Shown piece after piece: positions 47,721-56,652 of a stretch of DNA of 64,000 nt. The DNA comes from Streptomyces sp. TSRI0107. Its GTDB lineage: Bacteria; Actinomycetota; Actinomycetes; Streptomycetales; Streptomycetaceae. The stretch lies in assembly GCF_001905845.1 (NCBI RefSeq), contig NZ_LIVZ01000019.1, forward strand, positions 1 through 64,000, given 5' to 3'. Both the position numbers and the translations under genes were made by a program. Within the stretch, counting starts at the first letter, position 1. Every line of letters begins with the position of its first letter. The notes beneath the pieces are model-generated. The model was not told where the DNA came from, did not search any database, and was given only the letters and a program-made list of their open reading frames with translations.

Positions 47721-48054
47721 CCCGGCGGTCCGGTCCGCGCCGACCGGCACACCCGGCATGGCAGGCGTCGCCGCAGGCTGGGTTCCTTGATGCCGGGGAT
47801 TGCCTGTATCGCGGACGTATCGAGAATCGCATACGCCGCCACAACGGCCCTCGGTCTCCAACGAGGGCGTGAACCACGACGCATCCCTGTCAGCTCCGCC
47901 CCGCCGCACGCACAGGCTCGTACTCCTCAGCCTGGCGGTCCTCGGCATGGATGACCATGATGCCGGGCGGCGCGGCCGGCATCGTCCCCGGCCGGGTGAG
48001 CCTGGCGCCGCTGCGGGGCCTGGTCACGATGGGGCCGCTCGGGGTCGTCGGCAA
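47721..48054. other. Gene-free stretch between two remnants
   Basis: I see no supported gene here. Open frames exist on both strands but none has a recognisable domain, a good ribosome binding site or continuity with its surroundings. Confidence 0.45.
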
Positions 48055-48318
48055 CCTGCCAGTGACTACAGACAGCTCGCCGAGCTGTTCGGGCACGGCG
48101 CCTTCGACGGCTGCCTCCACCTCCACGTACCCGGCGCCGGTTCCCACCTACAGGTGGCCCATCCTCATGCGGGGCGAAATCCCTGGTTCCTGGCAGCAGT
48201 TCGACGGGATGACCGCCGAGTTCATCTACCGCATGCTCACCGACCGGCAGCACCCGTTCTGACGGCCCGCTACTTCGACACCCACTGGTTCGAGAGCTAC
48301 GACACGCCCTTGGCCGTG
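48055..48318 (+). pseudogene. Frameshifted SUKH/SMI1-KNR4-like gene remnant
   Basis: Three pieces of a SUKH-type protein lie in order but in two frames. They are PASDYRQLAELFGHGAFDGCL, then ILMRGEIPGSWQQFDGMTAEFIYRMLTD, then TARYFDTHWFESYDTP. The middle piece is shifted relative to the outer two, so there are at least two indels (near 48130-48150 and near 48260). SUKH proteins are often immunity proteins for polymorphic toxins. No toxin is seen nearby. Confidence 0.6.
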
Positions 48319-48513
48319 ATCAAGGATTTGAGCGAGCCGTGCGGCGCGCCTGCCGACGTACCCCGTGACACGTCTGTGACAGTCGGCGGACAGCGTCGTG
48401 AAGTCGTCCGGGCAATCTTTCTCAAGAGGACAAATAGAACTATTCGGTCGTATGCCTCCTGCTTCCGAGGGTGCGAGCAGTGATGACCGAGCCGATCCGT
48501 CGGAGACGATCCC

Positions 48514-48744
48514 ATGAGCCTCACCGTCACCATGCCGCACGTCGAAGCCCCCGCGTCTGTGCTGGCTCCGCGCGAGCGAGAGACACTGCGACACATCGCC
48601 GCTGGGCGTACCTACCTGCAAACGGCCCGCCACATGGGGCTCTCCAAACACACGGTCGACGCCTATCTCCGCCGTATCCGGGCCAAGCTCAACATCCACA
48701 GCACGGCCGAACTCACCCGCCTGGCCATCTCCATGGGGCTGTGA
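48514..48744 (+). CDS. Stand-alone LuxR-type helix-turn-helix protein
   Basis: 76 residues, nearly all one LuxR/GerE HTH: LAPRERETLRHIAAGRTYLQTARHMGLSKHTVDAYLRRIRAKL. There is no receiver or ligand-binding domain, unlike most family members of about 200 residues. It should bind DNA as a dimer; the trigger is unknown. ATG at 48514 has GGAG 8 nt upstream. It could equally be the surviving end of a larger regulator, but start and RBS look good. It stands next to the SpoIIE-phosphatase gene, with which it is convergent. Confidence 0.78.
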   Translation: MSLTVTMPHVEAPASVLAPRERETLRHIAAGRTYLQTARHMGLSKHTVDAYLRRIRAKLNIHSTAELTRLAISMGL

Positions 48745-48814
48745 CGCCCGACCGTGCCGGGGCGCCGTGGCCGCCGTCGCGATCATTACGCGGTTGTCCA
48801 CGACAGGCTGCCGG

Positions 48815-51271
48815 TCACAGGAGTGATGCGACAGCTGAAGCCATGCTTGGCTCCCCACTCAGGGACTGCTCGGCCCAGACGGTCTTGCCGACGAGGGAGT
48901 GCCGGGTTCCCCAGCGGCGGGCGAGCTGGCCGACCAGCAACAGGCCGCGACCTCCTTCGTCGAAGATCCGGGCACGCCGCATGTGCGGGGTGGTGCTGCT
49001 CGAGTCGGAGACTTCGCAGATCAGGGTGTTGTTCTCGTGGATCAGCCGGAGCTGGACGGGTGGGCGGCCGTAGCGGATGGCATTGGTGACGAGTTCGCTG
49101 ACCATCAGTTCGGCGACGAAGACGGCGTCGCCGAGTCCCCAGTCCGCCAGCTTGTCGGTGGCCAGCCGGCGGGCCCGGGCGACATCGGCGGGGTCGCAGG
49201 CCAGGTCCCAGGCGGCGACCCGGTCGGGGGCAAGGGCCCGGGTGCGGGCGATGAGCAGGGCGACGTCGTCGTCCGGGCGGTGGCCCAGCAGGGCCGCCAG
49301 CACCCGGTCACAGGCCGACTCCGGTGTCTGGGCGGGTTGGGCGATGGCGGCGAACATCTTGTCCAGGGCCTCGTCGATGTCGCGGTCGCGGACTTCGAGC
49401 AGACCGTCGGTGTACAGGGCGAGGAGGCTGCCTTCGGGCAGCTCTGTCTCGATGGTCTCGAAGGGCAGGCCGCCCAGGCCCAGCGGCGGGCCGGCCGGCA
49501 CGTCGAGGAGGTACACGGCGCCCCCCGGGGTGACCACGGCGGGTGGGGGGTGGCCGGCTCGGGCGAGGGTGCAGCGGCGGGAGACCGGGTCGTAGACGGC
49601 GTACAGGCAGGTGGTGCCGACGCCCCCTGCGGTCTCGGCGGCGCCGCCCGTGACGGCCGCGTCGGAGGACAGGCGTATGACGAGATCGTCGAGGTGGGTG
49701 AGCAACTCGTCGGGCGGCAGGTCGACATCGGCGAGCGTACGCACCGCGGTGCGCAGCAGGCCCATGGTGGCCGAAGCCCGGATACCGTGTCCGACCACAT
49801 CGCCCACCACGAGGGCCACCCGCGCGCCGGAGAGCGGGATCACGTCGAACCAGTCGCCGCCCACGCCGGCACGGCTGCCGGCCGGCAGGTAGCGGGAGGC
49901 GATCTCGAGGGCCGCCTGGTCGGGCAGTGTCTGCGGGAGCAGGCTGCGCTGCAGAGTCATGGTGGTGGTGTGCTCACGGACGTGCCGCCGGGCGCCGTAG
50001 ATACCGGCGGCCGCCCGGGCGGTGAGCTGCTCGGCGAGCCACAGGTCTTGCGGTGTGAAGGGCTCCGGGCTCCGGTGACGGCCGAAGAGGGCGACGCCGA
50101 CCGTATTGTCCGATGAGCGCATCGGCACCACCATCAGCGAGTGGGTCCCCACCTGCCGGATCCGGGCGGCCTGGGGGTCCTCGCCCGCCCACCGGGCGAC
50201 GGCGAGGTCTGCCGTCGTGTACAGGGCGCCACGGCCCCGGGCCAGGCATCGGGCCACGGGTGACAGTGCCGGGTAGGCGGTCGTCTCGCCCGTCGCGACC
50301 ACCGACTCGGGGCACCCGTCGAGAACCGACTGCACCGCGGTGCGGCGCAGGGTGACGCCCCCGGCCGGCGGGGCGGGAGGCATCTCGGCGCCGCTGCCGG
50401 GGCCATCGAACAGGTCGACGACGGCGAAGTCGGCGAGAGGGGGTACGGAGGCGTCGGCCAGTTCATGCGCGGTGCGGGCGATGTCCGAGGTAGTGCCGAT
50501 GCGGGTGTCGGCTTCCTTCAGCAGGACCGTGTGCTGCCGGGCGGGCAGCGCCTGTGCCCTGTGGTGCGCCGCCAGGCAAACGGAGCGCACCCGGCCGTCG
50601 GGGTCCTTCATCGGGGCCAGCGAGGTCAGCTGGGTCTGCTGCAGGCCTGACGCCGTAGCGGGGCGGACATCGGCCTGCAGGTACTGCGCCTCGCCGGTCT
50701 CGAAGGCCAGACGCATCCTGCTGTGGGCCTCCTCGCTCGTGGGATGCGGCGCGATCTCCGGCAGGCACAGCCCGCGCATCTCGGTTTCCGTGAAGCCGAG
50801 AGCGCGTTCCATGGCGGCGTTCGCCCGCACCAGGCGCAGATCCGCGTCGAACAGCGCCAGACCACAGGGGGACTGGGTGAACATCCATTCCCCCGGCGTC
50901 TCTGCCGCGGGCCTGCTGGGACGGCCGGCCACAGCGCAGACCACGAGCCACTCGCCGGCCTGCCCGGCGTGCGTGCGCCGGTTCGCGAGCAGTCGCAGCC
51001 GGAGCCGGCTGCCGTTCTGGTGCCGCACCGCCACGCTGCCGCTCCACCTGTCCCGCCCGGGGACGCTCTCACCCAGGGCATCGGCGAGCAGGTGGGCGGC
51101 GGGGCGTCCCACGACCTGCGGAGGCTCGTAGCCGACCAGCCGCCGCGCCCCCTCGCTCCACCCCGTCACGATGCCCTGTGCACTGACGGTGGCCGCGGCC
51201 GTGTACGGCGGCTCGCCGGAGTCGTCCGCCCTGTCGTGCCACTCACCAGGAGGTGTGGGAAGTCGCTGCAT
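48815..51271 (-). CDS. PAS-PAS-GAF-SpoIIE phosphatase with anti-sigma kinase domain
   Basis: 818 residues. Two PAS-like domains (about 25-120 and 130-240), a GAF-like domain (about 250-430), a PP2C/SpoIIE phosphatase (about 450-665; GGDWFDVIPL, VVGDVVGHG and LLALYTDGLLEVRD supply the metal-binding Asp residues), and a C-terminal HATPase_c domain (about 680-805; SELVTNAIRYG, DEGGRGLLLV). Such proteins tune sigma factors by dephosphorylating anti-anti-sigma proteins and by binding sigma or anti-anti-sigma with the RsbW-like end. No membrane segment is seen. ATG at 51271. No sigma or anti-anti-sigma gene lies next to it in the window. Confidence 0.9.
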   Translation of the reverse strand: MQRLPTPPGEWHDRADDSGEPPYTAAATVSAQGIVTGWSEGARRLVGYEPPQVVGRPAAHLLADALGESVPGRDRWSGSVAVRHQNGSRLRLRLLANRRTHAGQAGEWLVVCAVAGRPSRPAAETPGEWMFTQSPCGLALFDADLRLVRANAAMERALGFTETEMRGLCLPEIAPHPTSEEAHSRMRLAFETGEAQYLQADVRPATASGLQQTQLTSLAPMKDPDGRVRSVCLAAHHRAQALPARQHTVLLKEADTRIGTTSDIARTAHELADASVPPLADFAVVDLFDGPGSGAEMPPAPPAGGVTLRRTAVQSVLDGCPESVVATGETTAYPALSPVARCLARGRGALYTTADLAVARWAGEDPQAARIRQVGTHSLMVVPMRSSDNTVGVALFGRHRSPEPFTPQDLWLAEQLTARAAAGIYGARRHVREHTTTMTLQRSLLPQTLPDQAALEIASRYLPAGSRAGVGGDWFDVIPLSGARVALVVGDVVGHGIRASATMGLLRTAVRTLADVDLPPDELLTHLDDLVIRLSSDAAVTGGAAETAGGVGTTCLYAVYDPVSRRCTLARAGHPPPAVVTPGGAVYLLDVPAGPPLGLGGLPFETIETELPEGSLLALYTDGLLEVRDRDIDEALDKMFAAIAQPAQTPESACDRVLAALLGHRPDDDVALLIARTRALAPDRVAAWDLACDPADVARARRLATDKLADWGLGDAVFVAELMVSELVTNAIRYGRPPVQLRLIHENNTLICEVSDSSSTTPHMRRARIFDEGGRGLLLVGQLARRWGTRHSLVGKTVWAEQSLSGEPSMASAVASLL

Positions 51272-51535
51272 CGCCGCTCATCTCGCCCTCGCTAATTCCT
51301 TCCCCTGCAGTCCCGCAGGAACCTGCACGGCCAGGGCCCTACTGACAAGCATGATCCTGCGAGGCGCGCAGCACCAACACAACGGCGTCACCAGGGGTCC
51401 GAGCCAGCCCCTGCGAGAAGTCCGCGATATTCAGAAATGTCCAGATACTGTGACAGGTTTACCCCGGCCGTTGACGACGTCATTGCCGGCCCCCACGCTG
51501 GTGGTAGGCAGTCCGTCCACCCAAGGGAGATCATC

Positions 51536-51757
51536 GTGAAGACAACCGTCTGGCGGTGCCTGCGACATCTCGCCGGTGCGTCCTGCGCCGCGGCGCTGCT
51601 CGCCGGAACGGTGGGCGTGGCGAGCGCCGAGGCAGCGCCGCGAACGACGAAAGACGCTGTGGAATCACTCAGGGCGACACCGCACGACCCCTGTACGGGC
51701 AACCACATCGAGGGCGGCTCGCTGGTCTGGGACCCGCCGGGCTGCACCCCGCCCTGA
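51536..51757 (+). CDS. Small secreted protein
   Basis: 73 residues. The signal peptide (LAGASCAAALLAGTVGVASAEA) is cut near residue 32. The mature peptide is about 40 residues with two cysteines that could form a disulfide and a Pro-rich end (DPPGCTPP). GTG at 51536 is preceded by AAGGGAGA at good spacing. No family recognised. It is convergent with the kinase gene. Confidence 0.65.
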   Translation: MKTTVWRCLRHLAGASCAAALLAGTVGVASAEAAPRTTKDAVESLRATPHDPCTGNHIEGGSLVWDPPGCTPP

Positions 51758-51792
51758 CGTCAGGTGAGGCAACCGCCACCGACGCCGCGTAG

Positions 51793-54012
51793 TCACCAGG
51801 CCTGCTGCGGCGGACAGCGGCTGGGCGGGGTGGCCCCGCCCGGGACGGCGGTGGTGCCGGTCCCGCCGGAATCGGCCGGGCACAGTGCTGACGCGTCAGA
51901 CGTATTCCGGAACGGGATCACCGACACCGAGTCCGCGACGAAGTTGGACACGAGGAGCTGGCGCCTGTCCTGGTTGGGCGACACCGCCACCTCCAGCGGG
52001 CCGAGGCCGACGGGGATCGTGTGGTCCACCTTGTCCGTCGCCGTGTCGATCACCGACACCGAGCCTTCGTAGTTGTTGGCCACGTAGACCCAGCGCCTGT
52101 CCGGCGACACAGCCACGCCCCACGGGCCGCCGCCCACGCGGATGGTGCGGTCCACTTCGTCCGTCGCCGTGTCGATGACCGACACCGAATCCGAGTATCT
52201 GTTGGTCACGTAGACCCGGCGCCCGTCCGAGGACACCGCCACCCCCAGCGGGGCCTTGCCGACGGAGATGGTGTCGTTCACCTTGTTCGTCTTGGTGTCG
52301 ATCACCGACACCGAGTCCGAGCCGTAATTGGTCACGTAGACCCGGCGTCCGTCCGGGGCCACCGCCACCCCTTGCGGGTCTTTGCCGACCGAGATGGTGC
52401 GGTCCACCTTGTCCGTCGCGGTGTCGATCACCGACACCGAGCCCGGCACCGAGCCCGAACGGCTCAGGGTCACGTACACCCAGCGCCCGTCCCGGGACAC
52501 CGTCACGCCCACCGGGGTGGAGCCGACGGTGATGGTACGGTCCACGCGGTTGGTGAGGGTGTCGATCACCGAGACCGAGTCCGAGCCGTAATTGGTCACA
52601 TAGACCCGGCGCCTATCCGGGGACACCGCCACATCCCGCGGGTTCTTGCCGACCCGGATGGGTTTGTCCTCGGTGCGGTTGGTGAGGGTGTCGATCACCG
52701 ACACCGAACCCGAGCCGAAATTGGTCACGTAGCTCCGGCGTCCGTCCTGGGACATCGCCATCCCCTGCGGTGAGTCGCCGACCCGGATCGAGGGCACCGG
52801 TTCAGGGTCCGAGGGGCCGGACTGCGCCAGGTAGACGCCCGCGCCCCCCACGGCCAGCACCACCGCCACCATCCCCGCAACGAGCCTGCCCCGTCGGCGC
52901 CCGGAACGCGACCGGGCCTCGTCACCATCGGGCGCCAGCGGCTGAACGGGCTGGGCCGCCTCGGCCGCCTCGGCCGTCGGTAGCGGCTGACGGGGCAGGT
53001 CGGCAGGTTCGACCGGCGGCAGCAGCTCGGTCGACGGCTCCGGCTCCCGGGGGCGCGGCGGCTTCTGGCCGGCCGGCTGCTCCGGCTCGGTCGGCGGCAC
53101 GACCGGGGGAGGAGTCAAGGGCTGCGAAGCAGAAGGGCTGGGCTGGGCGGCGATGGAGGTGAGCCGCTCGGCGGCCTCGTCGCCGCCCATGCGCTGCGCG
53201 GGGTCCTTGGCCAGCAGCCCGAGGAAGACCGGGGCCAGCTCCACTGCCCGGCGCGGCGGGGCGGGAGACTCCGACAGGAGGGCGCTCAGCATGTCGCAGT
53301 CGGAGTCGCGGTCGAAGGGGCCGGTTCCCTCCAGCGCGAAATACAGGGTGCCGCCGAGTGAGAACAGGTCGGAGGCCGGGGTGGGCGTCTCCCCGCGCAG
53401 CCGTTCGGGAGCCATGAAGCGCACCGTCCCGATGATCTCCGCGGGGGCGGTCAGGCGCGCCTTGCCGGAGCTCGGCTCCAGCGCAATGCCGTAGTCGGTC
53501 AGCAGCACCCGGCCGTCCTCAGCAGCATGGGAGGAAGCCGGGTCCGGGTCGGTCAGCAGGACGTTGGCCGGTTTGACGTCCCGGTGCAGGACGCCGAGCC
53601 GGTGGCCCTCCAGCAAAGCGTCCAGAATCGCGAGCCCGATCCGGGCGACGTCGGCGACAAGCAGCGGCCCTCGCTCGCGCACCACCGCCTCCAGGTCCAT
53701 GGCGCCGGGAACGAACTCCATGACGATCCACGGCAGGCCGCCGGACTCCACGATGTCGTACACCGTGACGACATGGGGGTGGTTGCGCAGCCGGGCGGCG
53801 TGCTGCGCTTCGCCGCGGGCCCTGGCGATCCGGGCGCCCACCTCGCTCTCCGGGACGTGCGGCGGGAGGATGATCTCTTTCAGCGCGACCTCGCACGCCA
53901 GTTCCTGGTCGTAGGCCAGCCACACCCGTCCCATGCCACCAGCGCCGAGTCGACGCAGGAGCCGGTAGCGTCCGGCGATCACGCGCCCGGCGGCCTCGTA
54001 CGCTCCCGTCAT
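51793..54012 (-). CDS. Membrane Ser/Thr kinase with seven-bladed YVTN propeller
   Basis: 739 residues. The kinase domain (about 15-275) has the glycine loop LGAGGMGRV, the lysine in VALKEI, the catalytic HRDVKPANVLL, and DYG in place of DFG. A Pro-rich juxtamembrane stretch (about 290-375) leads to one membrane helix (about 383-402). The outer part (about 405-739) holds seven repeats of about 41 residues, each with YVTN and SVSVIDT, forming a probable beta-propeller. PknB-family kinases with PASTA sensors are well known; here the sensor is a YVTN propeller. ATG at 54012 follows GGGAG. Likely an extracellular ligand sensor; ligand unknown. Confidence 0.9.
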   Translation of the reverse strand: MTGAYEAAGRVIAGRYRLLRRLGAGGMGRVWLAYDQELACEVALKEIILPPHVPESEVGARIARARGEAQHAARLRNHPHVVTVYDIVESGGLPWIVMEFVPGAMDLEAVVRERGPLLVADVARIGLAILDALLEGHRLGVLHRDVKPANVLLTDPDPASSHAAEDGRVLLTDYGIALEPSSGKARLTAPAEIIGTVRFMAPERLRGETPTPASDLFSLGGTLYFALEGTGPFDRDSDCDMLSALLSESPAPPRRAVELAPVFLGLLAKDPAQRMGGDEAAERLTSIAAQPSPSASQPLTPPPVVPPTEPEQPAGQKPPRPREPEPSTELLPPVEPADLPRQPLPTAEAAEAAQPVQPLAPDGDEARSRSGRRRGRLVAGMVAVVLAVGGAGVYLAQSGPSDPEPVPSIRVGDSPQGMAMSQDGRRSYVTNFGSGSVSVIDTLTNRTEDKPIRVGKNPRDVAVSPDRRRVYVTNYGSDSVSVIDTLTNRVDRTITVGSTPVGVTVSRDGRWVYVTLSRSGSVPGSVSVIDTATDKVDRTISVGKDPQGVAVAPDGRRVYVTNYGSDSVSVIDTKTNKVNDTISVGKAPLGVAVSSDGRRVYVTNRYSDSVSVIDTATDEVDRTIRVGGGPWGVAVSPDRRWVYVANNYEGSVSVIDTATDKVDHTIPVGLGPLEVAVSPNQDRRQLLVSNFVADSVSVIPFRNTSDASALCPADSGGTGTTAVPGGATPPSRCPPQQAW
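51900..52790. repeat. Tandem repeats of about 125 bp coding the propeller blades
   Basis: Seven related units, each containing a stretch close to GTGTCGATCACCGACACCGA, underlie the YVTN blades of the kinase. Units differ enough to rule out very recent expansion, but the shared core invites recombination. Confidence 0.85.
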
Positions 54013-54149
54013 GGCGCTCCCTCTTCCGGGAACGCCAGCAGGGTTCCCGGCGAGCGTGGAAGAGCCCTTTTCCAGGGTATATCGCCACACAGTGGCAGGC
54101 TGCTCGGAGCGGGTGCAGCCCGCCCCGCGTATGCTCGGTGCGGTCGGCG

Positions 54150-54191
54150 CTCACCCGATGCCTCGTGCGGCTCACCCGATGCCTCGTGCGG
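54150..54191. repeat. 21-bp tandem duplication upstream of the kinase gene
   Basis: CTCACCCGATGCCTCGTGCGG occurs twice without a gap. It lies in the 284-bp gap between the kinase gene and the collagen-like gene, where no gene is seen. Confidence 0.9.
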
Positions 54192-54296
54192 CTCGGCAGG
54201 CCGCCACGGACCGCAAGCGGCCGCCCGGGCAGGCAGAGCCCAGGCGGCCGGTCCGGCCGTGATCACCGGCTTCCTATGGCCGGCAGTCCGCCTCCT

Positions 54297-54767
54297 TCAC
54301 CAGCAGAAGGGGAAGGCGCTCTTCCCGTTCTCCGTGAACCACGCGGACCAGTAGCCGTCGAGGAACTGCCGCTTCCAGGTGTCGATCTCCGCTTCCGGGA
54401 CGTCGCACTTCTCGGCGACCTCGGCGCTCGTCGCGTGTCCGGACATCACGAACATCACGATCCGTACCTTGTCCGCTCCCCCGAGCTTCGATCCTTCCGG
54501 CTTGTGCGGCAGCAGGTCCTCGAGCCGGAAACAACCGGGCTTGCCTGGCTCACCGGGCTTACCGGGCTCGCCGCCCTTACCGCCCTCCCCGCCCTTGCCG
54601 CCCTCGCCGCAGTCCGAACGGTGACCGAGGGGATGACCGGCATCAGTGGAGTGAGTGGAGCCTGTCGGGGCACTCTGCGCCGCCTGGGCGGCGTACACGG
54701 TGCCGGTGGCGAGAGCCGCTGAGGCCATCGCCAGGATGAGTGGACGCTGCCAGATACTCCTGGGCAT
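54297..54767 (-). CDS. Exported protein with collagen-like linker and HTH-like end
   Basis: 156 residues. The signal peptide (LILAMASAALATGTVYA) ends near residue 26. Residues about 52-77 form a Gly-X-Y run (GGKGGEGGKGGEPGKPGEPG), then come LEDLLPHKPEGSKL and a helical part ATSAEVAEKCDVPEAEIDTW. That part looks like the helix-turn-helix of transposase OrfA-type proteins. The end is Trp- and Phe-rich (GYWSAWFTENG). The combination of export and an HTH-like fold is odd; the fold may serve a non-DNA role. ATG at 54767. No known family. Confidence 0.6.
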   Translation of the reverse strand: MPRSIWQRPLILAMASAALATGTVYAAQAAQSAPTGSTHSTDAGHPLGHRSDCGEGGKGGEGGKGGEPGKPGEPGKPGCFRLEDLLPHKPEGSKLGGADKVRIVMFVMSGHATSAEVAEKCDVPEAEIDTWKRQFLDGYWSAWFTENGKSAFPFCW

Positions 54768-54924
54768 GAGGTTTCTCCGTTTCCAAGTCAAGGGATCAGC
54801 CACGGCGCCGGCCCCGGACGTCGTGTCCGGTCGGCCGGGGCCGGCCGCAGTGACCTATGAGGGGCGGGGTGAAGGTCTCGCCGGACCTCCACCCCGTCCA
54901 GGTGGGGCTGCCGTGGCCCGCCGC

Positions 54925-55479
54925 TCAGAAGACGCTGGAGCCGCCCGCGCCGCCCGCGCCGCCGTTGCCGAAGACGCTGGAGCCACCGGCACCACCGGCA
55001 CCGCCATCACCGAATACGGTGTTGCCACCGTTGCCGCCACCGCCGCCGTTGCCGAAGACGCTGGAGCCACCGGCACCACCGCCGCCGCCATTACCGAAGA
55101 CGCTGGAGCCACCGCCGCCGCCACCGCCGCCGCCACCGAAGACGCTGGAGCCGCCCGCGCCGCCGGCGCCGCCGTTGCCGAAGACGCTGCCGCCACCGGC
55201 ACCGCCCGAGCCGCCGCCACCGAAGACGCTGGAGCCGCCCGCGCCGCCGGCGCCGCCGTTGCCGAAGACGCTGGAGCCGCCCGCCCCGCCGGCCCCGCCA
55301 CCGGTGACGACGCTCGCCGCGGAGTGGCTCGGGGCCGCCGTCGCGGCGGACGCAGGAAGGACGACGCCTCCGGTGACGACAGCCGCCGACGCGAAGACCA
55401 TCGCGCAGCGGAAGCCCCACCGCTTGGGCCTGGCGTCCTTGTGGGTGCCGGCGTGGGCGCTGTGAACCTTGCGAGTCAT
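54925..55479 (-). CDS. Secreted Gly-rich repeat protein
   Basis: 184 residues. An N-terminal basic stretch and hydrophobic core (FASAAVVTGGVVLPASA) form a signal peptide ending near residue 46. The rest is nine 14-residue repeats of the type GNGGAGGAGGSSVF, coded by a 42-bp DNA repeat. It has no cysteines or charged residues in the array. It resembles structural or surface Gly-rich proteins; it is not a chaplin. I prefer ATG at 55479 over the ATG at 55503 because AGGAG lies just upstream of the former. It has the same upstream element as the gene at 56.65 kb. Confidence 0.7.
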   Translation of the reverse strand: MTRKVHSAHAGTHKDARPKRWGFRCAMVFASAAVVTGGVVLPASAATAAPSHSAASVVTGGGAGGAGGSSVFGNGGAGGAGGSSVFGGGGSGGAGGGSVFGNGGAGGAGGSSVFGGGGGGGGGGSSVFGNGGGGGAGGSSVFGNGGGGGNGGNTVFGDGGAGGAGGSSVFGNGGAGGAGGSSVF

Positions 55480-55588
55480 GGGATTTCTCCTTTGTGAAAA
55501 CATTTTTTCTGATCCTGAAGAGGAAACCCTGGTCGAGGATTCCTCCGCACCGCACGGTCCTCATTTCCTTTCCGGTGAGAACCACACT

Positions 55589-55643
55589 TCAATTAGGCCC
55601 GAGACGACGCAGCGCGTCATGCTCCGAGGACTCGGGACTTGAC
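55589..55643 (-). promoter_or_regulatory. Conserved 55-bp upstream element, copy 1
   Basis: About four-fifths identical, without gaps, to 57087-57141. It contains the palindrome GACGC-AGC-GCGTC and, 14 bp on, CGGGACTTGAC. It lies about 110 bp upstream of the Gly-rich protein start. Promoter or operator role is inferred only from position and conservation. Confidence 0.5.
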
Positions 55644-56475
55644 CGAGCCGCAGACGCCGGGTAAAAGCCCATAAGACGCTGTTTCACTTGGTGAAAGGAC
55701 TGCGGCTATGCCGACGAAGGCGAGGAAGTGTTCTGCTGTGCGTTCGTAGCGGCGGTGGAGTCCGCGGCAGCCGGCCAGCCAGGACACGGTTCTCTCGACC
55801 ACCCGGCGTTGTCGGCCCAGCCGCTGTGAGGACTCGACGCCCTTGCTGGCGATGCGGTGGCGGATTCCACGCTCGCGGAGCCATCGGCGCAGGTGGTCGT
55901 AGTCGTAGCCGTTGTCCGCGTGCAGTTTCGCCGGACGTCGCCGCCGGGGGCCGCGGCGGGATCGGATGGGTGGGATGCCGAGCACGAGCGGCTCCAGGCC
56001 CTAACTGTCGTGCATGTTCGCGCCGGAGATGTCCAGGGACAGTGGCAGTCCGTTCCCGTCGTTGATCAGGTGGATCTTCGATCCCAACTTGCCGCGGTCG
56101 GTCGGATTCGGTCCCGTGAATGGCCCCCCTTTGCGGCGCGCAGGCTGACGGAGTCGATCGCGCACCGCGACCAGTCCAGCTGACCCCGGGCGCCGAGTTC
56201 GTCGAGGATGACACGGTGGAGCCGGGCCCGGACACGGGCCCGGCTCCACTGGGCGAAGCGTCGGTAAACCGTTTGCCGGCTCGGACCGAACACCGGCGGG
56301 AGCTCGCGCCAGGTGCAGCCCGAGGTCGCCACGAAGATGATCGCGGCCAGGGCCTCGCGGTCACCGGCGCGCCGTCGGCCCCCATCCTGCGGACGTATCA
56401 CCTCCGTTGGCGGCACCACCGCCGGAACAGCACCCACAACTCGTCCGGCACCATCCGCTCAACCAGATCCGTCAT
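55617..56475 (-). pseudogene. Degenerate IS5-family transposase
   Basis: An IS5-type DDE transposase in several frames. It starts MTDLVERMVPDELWVLF at 56475, shifts frame near 56410 (continuing VVPPTEVIRPQDGGRR), and shifts again at a run of six G after AAA near 56125. It then reads GPFTGPNPTDRGKLGSKIHL up to a stop codon within ISGANMHDS (a TAG where the family usually has Gln), and resumes as PIRSRRGPRRRRPAKLHADNGYDYDHLRRWL. The A3G6 site could be a programmed frameshift, as known in some IS5 elements. The other shift and the stop are true lesions. The C-terminus also diverges. Terminal inverted repeats were not resolved. Confidence 0.85.
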
Positions 56476-56652
56476 GCGCGGTTCAACGAACGTCACACCA
56501 AAAGAAACGATGTCTAAATCCCCCAGGGCGGCCACGGCCGGTCTCGGCGTCGAAAGTCCACAGCAAGGACCAGTTCTGCAGCCGGACATGCCGCTGGCCT
56601 GGCCGGGCGTTGCCGCCCGGCCAGGCCGTGAAGTCGATGCCGTCTACAGAAG

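Noticed and set aside
48514..48744. Mini-LuxR protein as a truncated pseudogene
   Set aside because: It has its own ATG, a well-spaced RBS and a complete HTH, so I kept it as a gene, with reservation.
54925..55300. Regular 42-bp repeats considered as CRISPR or a repeat-only region
   Set aside because: They are codons of a Gly-rich protein with a signal peptide and RBS; there are no unique spacers and no cas genes.
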